A program made the translations under genes and the position numbers. Below, in pieces: positions 31,800 to 42,680 of a stretch of 64,000 nucleotides of DNA; the stretch's first letter is position 1; every line of letters starts with the position of its first letter. The notes beneath the pieces are model-generated. The model ran no database searches. It was given only the letters and a program-made list of their open reading frames with translations, and was not told the DNA's origin. Location: contig NC_073691.1 in NCBI RefSeq assembly GCF_029784155.1, forward strand, positions 19,930,006 to 19,994,005. The letters run 5' to 3'. Source of the DNA: Uranotaenia lowii (lineage: Eukaryota > Arthropoda > Insecta > Diptera > Culicidae).

Positions 31800-33760
31800 T
31801 TTCAGATTTCTCAGCTCTAATAACCGTAAAAAGCACATCATCCGCCTCATCTGATAGCACTCATCATCGTCGTCATCATCTGGTGACATGGATTTGAATT
31901 TGAATAGACCTCTTTCGTTTTGAGATCCAAGATAAATATCACCACTTTTCTCCCCTAACAAGCCAGACAATCCAACAACCAGTAACCCTCTACAGAAAAC
32001 GATTACTTTCCGCGAGGGCACCGCTAAAGTGGCTACAATTAGCCACATTGCACCGCCACCAGCATCATCACATGGACAAATCGCAATCGCCGCACCGAGT
32101 GCATCTTCACAGTACAGAAGAGGACGACGACGACGACAACGATAATAAATACGGTAAGTGTCAACCGCGCCGTAATCCCTTCCCTTCCGGGGTAAAATAT
32201 GGAACTGGAATGCATGTAGGACTCACCCCTCGCTCGAGCAAATGTGAAGGATTATCATCACATCTCAATCGTGGTGCTCTTAGTTGATGGTCGGTTGCAA
32301 TCAATCCCCCGATGAATGCGAGACGACCAAATGTGGACAATCCCTCATTCGCGTCGGACGAAAAGAGCCACCGTAAAGAGATGTGTCTTCTGCGCTGACT
32401 GAACAAGGGGCCGATAAGCATCTTGACTCGATGTACATTTCACAGGACATTTTACCGAAAAACCGTCTGTCGCCGATAGTTTGGGAGATTGGAATTCATC
32501 CTTCGCCTAAAATTGATGAAGATTAGAAATGAAAATATCAACAATTCAACTTACCGAGGTGTCCTGTCGCCTGAAAACCAGAGGCTGCTGTCAAACAGAA
32601 AGTACGCAATGAACCTAAATCCGGCCTTGTTTTTCCGGGGTGCCCTTATCGTAGTCCAAAGATCAGCTCACGCTCAAAAAGGTCTAGGCCTAATCGTTTT
32701 TCCGAGTGCTCCCCGGGTGACATTCTCGTGGTCGGCCACTTGACACTTTTATAGGGTGTTAAGCTCTTCTCCGCAAACTTGCATACATATGGGTACAGCC
32801 TACTAAATAAGCAAGCAATCCAACGATGGCTAGGTTCCTACAATGATTCGATAAAACTGCAGTAGGCCTCGAGCCGTGTGCATGATGGATGATGAATCTC
32901 ATTTCAAAACAAAATTGAAAGGGGGAAGCTCGTATGGGTATGTGCCGATTAGCGGAAAACTGGCCGAAGAACCTGCAGAACTTTCTGTTCTATCGTCTCG
33001 CGGCGCAAGCCTTGTAAGGTGTTTGCATGTTCGAGGCAAACGGACGACCGGAGTAAGTCAATAATTTATGATTCTACTTTTATGCATTTCAGTCAGCCAA
33101 CGAATCCGGTCCCCATTCCAGAAGGTTTTCGAGATGATGACATCCCGATGACACTCTCCTCCAGAACGACGATGAAGGGGGAAACAGCCGAGAAATGAGT
33201 GGTGTCTTTTTGCGTCCAGAATGCATCGCGCGGATAAACAGCATCTGAAAGACCACTTCATTGGATTGGAGAGATCGCTCAATTAGTCCCGGCAAATGAG
33301 GTAAATTGTAACGAATCATAACAAATGGAATCGTCCATCATCGTTCATCTGTCATCGTTCTCGCTTATGTCGAGGCGGTGCGGTGGATGTTTGAGATATT
33401 TATGGACGTGTTTGCAAGTGCGACGAAGCATGAAATAAGTTTGCCGAGCCCTTGTAGAGGAAGGTTTGGGAAGAATTGTTACGAAATTTCATATTCGTTA
33501 TGATAAACAAAATTAACGATAAAGTTTACCACATTTACCATTATTTTGAGATTCATGAAGGTACTTTATTGAATATATTATTCTAGATATTTTTTTATGC
33601 CTTTATCGGTGAGTATCTTATTTTTATAGAAAAAAAAATTAAGTATTGACATCGTATTCACAAGTAATCAAGGAATCAAACGGAGTACTACTGAAAATAA
33701 TAACTATTTTATCACTTGTCTGACCCTGAAAGATAAAAATAAGAAAGCGATAGTTCTCCA
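31800..33760. other. Mostly non-repetitive DNA, possible host sequence
   Basis: GC-richer than its surroundings, few identifiable repeats. It contains the candidate exon at 32072-32153. No domain recognised in the remaining frames. Confidence 0.35.
32072..32153 (+). other. Candidate 5' coding exon, low confidence
   Basis: An ATG at 32072 opens MDKSQSPHRVHLHSTEEDDD, an acidic run, then ...NKYG, ending at ACG/GTAAGTG (32151-32160), a strong donor consensus. The upstream sequence in the same frame is His-rich and open. No acceptor-linked downstream exon was found and the peptide is not recognised. Confidence 0.2.
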
Positions 33761-33779
33761 AAATATTTAAAGGGCGAAC

Positions 33780-35105
33780 ACTAAATTATTGCGACACATT
33801 CTACAGGGCATAACTTTTTTACTATTGGGTAAAAATCAACCAAATTTTGCACACTTTCTCATTGATGTGTATTGTTTACATGCTGTCAAACTCGAAGTCG
33901 TGTTTTTCGATTCAACGAAAATGGAGGTGATTTGGCTAAAAAGATCGGCTTGTCGCAGAGCTACGTCCAGAATGCAAAGAAGAGAGCTGTACACTCAGAA
34001 AAATACTATTATGCATGCCATAAGATTCTCTTATGAAGTGGCGCCATAAGAAAAATTAATGAAATTCATAAGATTGTCTTATGACGCGAATGAATTCTGA
34101 AGATGAACGCCTACTTCAATGAGAGGTTGTTGCTTTTCATAAGAGATTCTTATGGAAACAGTAAATCACTTTCTAATAAGAAAAATTCTAGATGTTTCAT
34201 GCTGAAAACATTCACTTTATTGTTTGGAAAATTTGTTTAAAATTAAATCATTCATGGTCACCATCAGCAGCGCATCAACAGACGGCTCCATCAAAGTTTT
34301 TTTGCCGCATCTTAATCTTCGACCTTTCGTTTTTTGCCGATCAGCTTGCTGCAAAGTAAACAAATAATGTTTTTTAGTTTACTAATATGTTAAACGTTCA
34401 CACCCAAAACATCAAATCGAACTTACCATTCCGGAGATAACAATAACATTTAACATTGAAGGAAAACTATAATAACTATGAACCGGCGATTGCTTCGCAC
34501 TGTTAGATGATGATAAAAAACTGATGCTACGAATGAATGTGTTCATTATTTTTTCACAATGCCGTTTCTTCTATTTTTCATAAGAACATCGTATGAAAAT
34601 TGAAAGAATTTCATTAGACTCTTATGAAACGTCATTTTACACTCTAAAAAGCGATTCATAAGATGCATCTTATGAAAATTATAATAAGAATTTGCCTGAG
34701 TGTACTACATGCATACAAGGTACAGAACTTCTCAAACCGCGATGAGCGTTAACAATCGACGGCTAAAACTCGGGCACGGAAGCCCTACGAGAAGATTCTG
34801 ACAAAAAAAATAACTGTTGTGTGATAGACGACGAAACGTATATAAAAGCCGACTTTAAACAAATTGCGGGGTTGCAGTTTTTCACCGGCAAGAGCAAGTT
34901 CGATGTGGACGACAATTTCAAGAAGAAGAATATGTCGAAGTTCGCCTCCAAATATCTTGTTTGGCAGGCCATTTGCTCTTGCGGACTGAGGGGTGAGCAT
35001 TTCGTGACAAAGGGCACAGTGAATGGCGAGATCTACAAATGTGAGTGCCTCGAGAAGCGCCTTTTGCCGTTCTTTCAGCAGCACGACGATGCTCCACTAT
35101 TTTGA
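33780..35105 (+). pseudogene. Mariner (IS630-Tc1 superfamily) transposase remnant, interrupted by a TIR element
   Basis: GDLAKKIGLSQSYVQNAKKR (33920-33985) is the DNA-binding helix-turn-helix. After the inserted element (33992-34702) the reading resumes with HAYKVQNFSNRDE..., then VIDDETYIKADFKQIAG (34822 onward) with the first catalytic Asp, LVWQAICSCG, and GTVNGEIYKCECLEKRLLPF. It resembles the D37E-type mariner group known from mosquitoes. After 35105 the frame is lost before the second Asp and the Glu, so no transposase activity is possible. A left TIR-like sequence lies near 33780. Confidence 0.85.
33992..34702. mobile_element. 711-bp TIR element (TA target duplication) nested in mariner
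   Basis: Ends CACTCAGAAAAAT and CACTCAGGCAAAT in inverted orientation, flanked by TA at 33990-33991 and 34703-34704. The interior has no coding capacity but carries repeated short palindromes built from CATAAGA and TCTTATG. It interrupts the mariner transposase right after its helix-turn-helix; joining the flanks at one TA restores a continuous mariner-like segment. Confidence 0.85.
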
Positions 35106-35109
35106 CTAG

Positions 35110-37345
35110 ATTTGGAATCGTACCTCTATTCTCAAAGTGTCTAAATCCGGGATATTCTCCTTGATCGCTGGCTGCGGCTCCGGGACACCAAATGATTGCA
35201 GAAACTATATTCGCAATCTAAAGCGTAATGGCGAATCTTACCGCCTAGATGTTTTTTTTTCGTTGATTGTTTTCGTCCGTTGTTGATTGTTGTTGTTTTG
35301 TCGCTCTTTGTTTATGTTGTTTTTTTTTTCATGAGCGCGTTTGACAGCTACACTCTTAATTTTATACACTCATTCTTCGGTGTCATCTTTTTGCCTCTGA
35401 TGATCGCACAAAACAAAATAGCTACAGTATCTCTAAAATGGAGTGAACCCCCTAAGTGCTATTTATTTAAAAAGTTTCCAAATATTTTAGGTATGGTTTA
35501 GGATGAAAAACAAATTTTATCGTTGGAGATAGGTTTTATAATGGAATTTAACATCAACATTGTTACATGAGTCATCAGAAAGTCACAGAAATTATAATAA
35601 TTTTGTCATATATCATTCTGATGCTTGGTCCGAGAAACAAAAACGATACGAAAATATTTCTCAGCACATCCGAACTCATTACTTTATTATCTTCAAAGTA
35701 ACCTCTGGCGTTCCGTAAGGCAGCTTCTTGACACCACTATACTTCAAACTTTACCTTATAGCGAGTTAGAAATATTCCTCTAAAGAAATCCCTTATGTGA
35801 TTTGTGTGTGTACCTATAGATGTTTTGAGTAAACTTTGTCTAATTTAGTTTCTATTTCGTTAATTTGTTCAAATTCCTAATCCCAAAACTATTTCCAAAA
35901 AATCAGTCGGTCTCGTGTGAATTCGCTCACATTTCACTCACTTTCATTACTCGGCCCATTTGGTCTTCGGCCGCAAAAGTAATTTGATTAAACGCTCAAT
36001 GAATGGGGCAAGCAAAGAACACAATACAGGTTTTCAATAGATACTTTCGGCCAGTTGAAACCTCTTTTCACTCAGGATGAGACAAAAAAAAAACAATCCT
36101 AACACCATCGGTAAAATTCAATAGAAAAGATAAAGCCGTGCTCCGTTTTGTATGAATGAAGTTTTTTTTTCTCTATTCGTCCCCAGTCAGGAAAAAAATT
36201 AAAACCAGCAAAAGGTGAATGGGGGTCTCAAGTAGAAAATAGCCCTCCCTCTTCGTCGAGGCTTGGAAACTATCCTAATCAATACAATAGCGCGCGGGTG
36301 AATGGAGAGTTTCATCAGTTTATTAGTTTTTAACACCCAATTCACTGGTCACTTTTCGGGCGAGTTAGCGTATAGTAGATGCCGGCGCAATAGAGACGTG
36401 TTTCGAGTTGAATTAGATTTTTTTTCGCTTTTTTGCCGGGGCGGCTCCGTTTTGTATGTGCGGGGGTTATAATAGTGAGTGAAAGAGCCTATCGGAAATT
36501 GACCAGTCATCACCATCATCATCGGCAAAATTTGCCGATTCCCTAACCGGCAAGGGTTAATTGGAAAACAAAAGCAAATCGCTTCCTGTTACGAGGCCGA
36601 AGGCGGATTTTTTCCCTTCTGCCCAGCCTTCTTTGTTGGAGGGAAAAAATTAAATCGTTGCCATGGCGAGGCTGGCTGATATAACTTTGCTGTCGGAGTC
36701 GAGCTCACAAATTGGGCACGTTGACGCTCTTTGAAAATTGAGTGAGAGCTTTTGATGTTTTTTTTTCTCTATGGTGTTTCTTTGAGGCTATCAAAGTAAG
36801 CGATCCACAAAATTGATCTTTGCCGATATGATGGCGACCATATAAAGTCGGCATACCTATCGCCGGCTATCGGTTAACGCAAAATGGTGCTCGTTCGAAA
36901 AATTTCCGATGGGAAATTGGAAATTTTACAGCTAGTTTTAGTTCGGTTTTGGTATTGGGCCTATATGTCTAGATTGAGAGGTTTGGCCCGTTTCCGTCGC
37001 AGTCTACTGCGATATCGGGCGATTACTTTCACGCGTTTATGATTTTGATGAGTTTTGATTTCCAGTTATTGGTTATGTCGAATTTTGACAGCATTATGGG
37101 CTAGGGAAGAATGAAAGCAAAATGGTTAATTCCCAGAAAAAAAAAATTAACAGCATTAATATTTGCTACTATTTTGTTCGGTATAACTATGGGCCCTAAA
37201 AACAAGAATTATACTTTGTTAGTTTTAAACTTTATCAGATAAAATTTGGTTTTCGTATTAGATTAAGTAATGACAACCTATTGCCGGTTGATCTGAACCA
37301 AGGAAGTTGAGCGTTTTCAGAGAAATTGTAGCCCTCAGATTTTAA
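35110..37345. other. Non-coding stretch, no supported gene
   Basis: About 2.2 kb of unassigned sequence with T-rich runs and no frame above 75 codons. Possibly host intron or upstream DNA. Confidence 0.4.
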
Positions 37346-37347
37346 AG

Positions 37348-37395
37348 AATAGTTAATCTTAAATCTGGACGCAACAAAACGGGTTCATCTCGGAG
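37348..37395 (+). repeat. Isolated mariner TIR fragment
   Basis: AGTTAATCTTAAATCTGGACGC matches the terminal sequence at 24855-24890 and, in reverse complement, 40465-40495. It sits just left of the Tc1 remnant. Confidence 0.5.
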
Positions 37396-37399
37396 CTCC

Positions 37400-38640
37400 A
37401 GTGTCGGACAAAACATTAACACCACTGCTCAAACAAAAAAAGAAAGTGACAATGCTTAGGGAAAAAATAATCAAATCCAGTGTTTCAATCCATTTATAAT
37501 AATTTATTTGCATTGTTCGAAGAAGTTTATAGAATCTGTAGTTGAACAATAGTTATTCATTTGAAAAAATGCTTTTTAGCATACTTAACCACTTATATGA
37601 TGCGACAAAAATTAAGAACGGTTTTAAAAATCATGGCAAAAATCAATAAAAAGAATAGAATATTCGCTGATGAATACGCTGGAAAGCTTCTAGAGTTAGT
37701 ACTTGGTCGTGAAACCTTTGTTACGCATCACTTCACGCACCCGGTTTGGCATGGATTCCACCAGCTTCTGGCACGTGGTGACAGGGATGCCGTACCAACA
37801 AGCTTGGATCTTCTCCCATAATTCCTGCTTATTCTTCGACCTTTTCGCGATTTCCCATAGATTTTCTATAGGATTAAGATCCGGTGACTGCGCTGGTCAC
37901 TCCATGACGTAGACTTTGTTATCATGGAACCACTTTTTGATGGCCTTGGCAGTATGTTTGGATCGTTATCCTGCATGAACTGCCATTTCAGGGGCATCTT
38001 CCACTCGGCGTGTGGCAGGATTTGAGCGTAGAGGTACTGATCCATGATCTTATACAGGGGCCAACTCCGTACCAGGAGAAGCACCCCCACACGATAATAT
38101 TCCCTCCTCCATGCTTGAATATCTTGTTGGTATACTGTGACATGTAAGCGCAGGCTATTGGACGATGAACCAAAGTTTTTACTTCCGAGCCGATGAGGTT
38201 TACCTTCGTCTCATCCGACCACAGTATACTTCGCCACTGCTTCTCCTTCTCCGGATCGATCCAATCTAAATGGTCTTGTGCGAACTTCATCCGCGCCTTC
38301 AGATGTTTCGGCGTCAACATCGGGACCTTCCGGGGGCTTTTACCACCTAGCCCTTGCTCCAACAGCCGCCACTGAATTGTCTGGAAACTCACGGACAAGT
38401 TCAGTTCGTCCCGGATCTTTTTCGAGGCCTGAAGAGATCTTTCTTGGAAGCCCGCATTATGGCAGAATCATCTTTGGCGGTCTTTTTCCTAGGGCGTCCA
38501 GTCGTTTCGGATTTTTTCGGTCGTGGAGGGCATTAAACACGAAGTTTTAGATCGTCCCAAGTACTCTGCGATTTCGCGTTGGCTGCTGCCTGCCTTGGGC
38601 ATTTTGCGGATTCTGTTGTGACCCATTTTTCGTTGACTGC
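37400..38640 (-). pseudogene. Tc1-like transposase (D,D34E type), frameshifted
   Basis: On the minus strand from about 38627: MGHNRIRKMPKAGSSQREIA (helix-turn-helix), later SVSFQTIQWRLLEQGLGGKS, then QWRSILWSDETKVNLIGSE with the first catalytic Asp, GGNIIVWGCFSWYGVGP and WQFMQDNDPN with the second Asp (in another frame). Near 37895 QSPDLNPIE-type sequence provides the Glu, then ELWEKIQACWYGIP and a terminal KGFTTK. Frames 37988-38398 and 37866-38090 are pieces of one gene split by a frameshift near 38060-38090; further stops lie upstream. The left end, near 37400, has CAGTGTCGGACAAAACATTA, a plausible Tc1 terminus; the right terminus is not seen. Confidence 0.9.
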
Positions 38641-38889
38641 AACTAGAATTCGAGAGTTAAAACCCTACATACTTCTTGTTTACGTGATAAATACTTAAAA
38701 AACGAATATTCCACCGAGATTCAATCATATCGGTCGAAGCAACACGAGGAACTGGTCTTATATTTTGTCGCATCGGTTTTCAACTTTTGACAGCTATCAG
38801 TGCGTTTAGCTAAAATGGGTTGCTTTGATTGCGTTAAGCTCGTGGTTTTCACAGTTTTCATACTAGTATAAGTGCTTTCTTCAAACATG

Positions 38890-39665
38890 AAGTTTTTATT
38901 TAACCGACGTTTCGGTGCTGATTGGCACCATTATCAGGGTATCCAGAGCAATCACCTACTAATCCAGCCAATTCCACTTTAAATAATTCGGAAGACAACA
39001 TGCCATCGATTTTTCGGCCAACCAGGTATTTTTCAATCTCATTTATTCGTAATTTGACCCAAAAGTTGGGAAAAATGTTGAAACTCGACTGTCCATCCAT
39101 CGTCATAGCAAGTAAATAAACTAAGTCCATAGCAAACCTATACAGTAATATAAAAGATCCCATCCTCAAAGAGGATCTACCCAAACTCATATACTCAATA
39201 CCCTGTCTCAACTGCGACCACCATTACATTGGCCTAACACGTCAGAGACTTTGTGATAGGCTCTCCGGACACAGACCCAAACACAATCTTTATTCTGGAA
39301 AAATTAAAACTAACATCATCCCTGATCGAACATTGTGTCGATTGCAAACGATCTCCGTAATTCACGAATCCTCGACTGCACACTCAGACTCATAAACCTA
39401 GAATTTCTAGCGATGTGCCACATTCGCATAGCCGAAAAAAGTGTAAACAATCGAGCAGACGTTGATAATCTCAACACAGCTTATGCAGCGATCTTTGGCA
39501 AATTGAACCAATACAAAAAAAAAACAGGAAAAACCCAGCAAGAAAAAAATTCATTACCGTTCATTAGCGGCCCGCCTCGGATTTATTTCGCTGCGAAGCG
39601 GAAAATTAACCTAAAAATCACTGGGAAGTTCTCCCAAAATCTCTTTCAAAATGAACACTCACAAT
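38890..39665 (+). pseudogene. Penelope-like element remnant with GIY-YIG endonuclease
   Basis: The plus strand reads PCLNCDHHYIGLTRQRLCDR around 39190-39255, the core of a GIY-YIG nuclease as found at the C-terminus of Penelope-like polymerases. It is followed, after frame changes, by SLIEHCVDCKR, then ILDCTLRLINLEFLAMCHIR (39355-39425) and NTAYAAIFGKL. The reverse-transcriptase domain is absent, so this is a 5'-truncated or rearranged copy. At the left edge the opposite strand carries CCGAAACGTCGGTTAAATAA, a sequence typical of Penelope-element termini. Confidence 0.75.
38901..38939 (-). ncRNA. Hammerhead-ribozyme-like motif at a Penelope terminus, tentative
   Basis: Minus strand: CTGATAA, then stem GGTGC / loop CAATCA / GCACC, then GAAAC and GTC. 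This resembles the hammerhead core CTGANGA - stem II - GAAA; Penelope-like elements are known to carry hammerheads. One core base differs (A for G in CTGATGA), and I cannot show stems I and III. It may be a dead ribozyme or a chance match. Confidence 0.3.
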
Positions 39666-39776
39666 AACAATGAAGTCGCTACCATTTCCATAAACCCACA
39701 GTTTCTCAGTGGTCGCCATAGATAACGAGGCTGAAATTAGCTCTGTAAGAAATCGAAAAAAGTTTTGAGTTGTGTA

Positions 39777-40515
39777 AAGGGTGTGTCACATCAAATTGCG
39801 TCACGGAAAAAACGCTGTAGAAATTTAATTTTTAGCAATTATATCTTCAGCTTTCGCTTAGATAAGAGTGTATAGATCACGTTGGCCATGCTTCACTTTC
39901 AATTTTTCGTAAATTTGAAAAAATGTCGTCGAACGAAAAAGAGCGTCGTGAATTAATCCTGCGCAATCATTTCAAGAATCCGGAGTTGTCACATCGGGAC
40001 ATCGGTAAGATGCTGGGAATCGTCCAATCCACGGTCAGCAGAGTACTAAAAAGATACTTCGAGAACCTTCGACCGGAAGGTGAAAAACGGCAAAAATGGA
40101 TGCTCTGTCAGTGAAAAAGATCACAAGTGCGTAGTTAAGCAGTTTAGACGTGAACCGAGAAGTTCGGTCCGGGATGTCGCCAAAAAGCTAAATTTGTTAA
40201 GTTCATTCGCCAGCGGACCAAGCAGCGGGTCTAGGTTCATACAAGGTTCAGATGGCTCCTAACCACGACGAAAGGCAAAACATGGTGGGGAAGACGCGAG
40301 CCTGGAAGCTGTACACTGAAATGCTGACGAAGCTGCATTGCCTGGTATTGGACGACGAAACCTACGTCAAATTTTTAGCACTGATAGTGGAAACATTTCA
40401 AAACAAAGTACTGTCAAAACATTCCAGATCCGACTACAAGGAGCGCTGCGCTATAACACACATTGCGTCCAGATTTAAGATGAACTATGCTTTATCTCGA
40501 GCAACAGAATGATTA
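39777..40515 (+). pseudogene. Mariner (IS630-Tc1) element, internally deleted
   Basis: Begins with GGGTGTGTCACATCAAATTG (39779-39798), a terminal sequence typical of mosquito mariner elements. At 39923 an ATG opens MSSNEKERRELILRNHFKNP, ELSHRDIGKMLGIVQSTVSR (helix-turn-helix), then frames shift through RREPRSSVRDVAKK and APNHDERQNMV to LVLDDETYVKF with the first Asp. There the catalytic domain is cut off and fused to about 140 bp of terminal sequence that also occurs at 24850. The second Asp and the Glu are missing. Probably a deletion derivative. Confidence 0.8.
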
Positions 40516-42680
40516 ATTGTCCCTTAATGCAAAGCGCATTGATTTTCAGTCAAGCGCCAAACGAATTTAATCCTGAATGACTGTTAAAACCACGTCACAC
40601 ACTCTTCAGGAAATTCTCTCTCCCATTTCAGTCGGCCGGATGATTGTGGTAAAGTGTCAAACCGCCTACGAAAATGCCGGGCCACGTGGCAAAGGGAATC
40701 CTCCTGAGCGACCAACTGCTCCGGCACACGCATGCAAATCGTCCCCTGAAATTCGTAACTTTCAACAGTGGGTGGTACAGAATCTCTTTAATTGCCGTTA
40801 TTCAGAAACTTTGGCAACCGGCTCGTCACGATCCATACCGGATGTGGGGTATCCTCTTTCGATGTGCTGTTCCCTTTTTCGAGATAAATGAGCACTTCCT
40901 TGGAAGTTAACCATCAACGACCTCCGTTAAGTCGCCAATCAGAACAGTAGGGTTTGCTTTTCATTTTTTTTTTACTTTTCCACCTTCCAGGCTTGCTTGA
41001 TTTGTTTGACGAACTGACCGCATCAAAGGTAAACAAATTCGGAATAATTTGTTATTTTTTTCGAACTCACAACCTACTTCGTTTATTTGTCGTTTTTTTT
41101 TTTTTTCATTCTTCAGAGACTGTAACCGATTCATCCAAATTTTTATTTGACGCATCGGTGAAAAGCAATTAGATTCGCGAAGTTTTCCAACCATTCAGCG
41201 AAAAAATGAAAAAAAGATTTGAAAAGCTAAATGGGAAAATTCCCATGGGAAAGCGAATTGCTTTGAAATCAAATCCTTCTTACCAGTTTTTTTTTGCTTT
41301 CTCTGTCCAAATGGAAAACGTCCCCAAGAGACTAGGGCGAACGAAAAAAAACACAGATAATTTTTATTGACCAGAAAAGGGCTTCATCAATGTCGCATAA
41401 TCACCTGCAGCAGTGAACCTAGTTTTTTCCCTACGTACCTACTTTTGAACTGGACGATACAGAAGGGTCTACTTTTTTGCACGAGCCATATCGACCTATC
41501 ATCTTACATGCAAGCAACAACGGTATGGTTTAATACAGTGCTTGACTCCTAATAAAAAAAGCCCATACCCATACGAGAAGATCATATGACGCACAAGAGC
41601 AAGTAACAGAAAAAAATGTGACTTTGATTTTTCCCATTCATGCTAACTCTCGACCCAAGTAGGTAAGTGAGACAAGCTTGGAGCTCAGATGTTGCATTCC
41701 TTCTGCCCTCTCGATCGAGAAAAAAATAAGACTCAGGTAATGAAAGAAAATTTACACTTGACTATCGGATATTTTCCTCCTTCTTCTGATTACCTACTTA
41801 TATACTCGAAAAAGCTACATTCCAGCAGCAATGAGGTGCGGCATTGAGTTACTCACTTCCATTCATGAAACAATCGATGGCACAGATAACTGATGGAAAA
41901 GATGAAACATTTTTAAACAACTTTGTAGAACATTTTGATGCCTTTTGACACAGGTGAAAAAAGTTACATGGATTGTAGGTTTTTCAAATATATTCATATG
42001 AAATCAATAGAAAGGTAACAGCTAAATCAGAATCCCTGGAACTATTTCACCAGTTTTTATCAATTGTTTGGTATCTCAATTTTTTTTCTCATTTTATAAT
42101 ATTGGTAAACCTTTTCAAACTGAACAATACAGTACTGCCAGATTATAAACATCATCATTTAAAACCCAGCCGTTTTTTCGGCAAATCGTCCCAGGAAGTC
42201 AATTTTTGGCCAACTTTTTTTTCGAGTTAACACCAGATCATAAAGTTTCATGCATTTTTAAGTCATTTGGCAACAACATTGAAATTTAGATTTTCCCGAT
42301 TTCTTTTGTCGCCTCCCCCCCTCTAGAAATTTTGCGATGAAATACCGTATTTGTTTTCTCTCCTTGTTTAGTGTTCCACCGTACCCGATAAAAACAAACA
42401 CAAATCGTCGCCTGTGTATTGCTACCTCACTCACTCTCACGCTCTCTCGCAACACTGACAAAATTTTCGGGGCACTACCGACCGATGGCAGTGCAACACC
42501 AGGTCAAAACCAGTGCAACACTGTCCGAATAAAGAAACAGTTTGACAGCACCTAGGTGCAACACTCGTTGTTTACGTTGATGATTGTTTATATTTTGTTG
42601 CACGTGTACGTTTGACAATTAACACTCTTAATTCTAAACACTGATTCTTAGCTCGAATTAATACAATCACTTTACGCTTA
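40516..42680. other. No supported gene
   Basis: Two overlapping frames at 40577-40910 are GC-richer but unrecognised. The rest is AT-rich with poly-T runs. Confidence 0.35.

Noticed and set aside
32876..33064. MMDDESHFK-containing frame suggesting another mariner transposase
   Set aside because: Only the D-D-E-S-H-F word matches; the residues after it do not follow the family and no second motif is present.
35335..42650. Shared phrase ACACTCTTAATT...ACACT.ATTCTT at 35350 and 42625 as ends of one element
   Set aside because: They are in the same orientation, short, and I cannot define boundaries or a target duplication.
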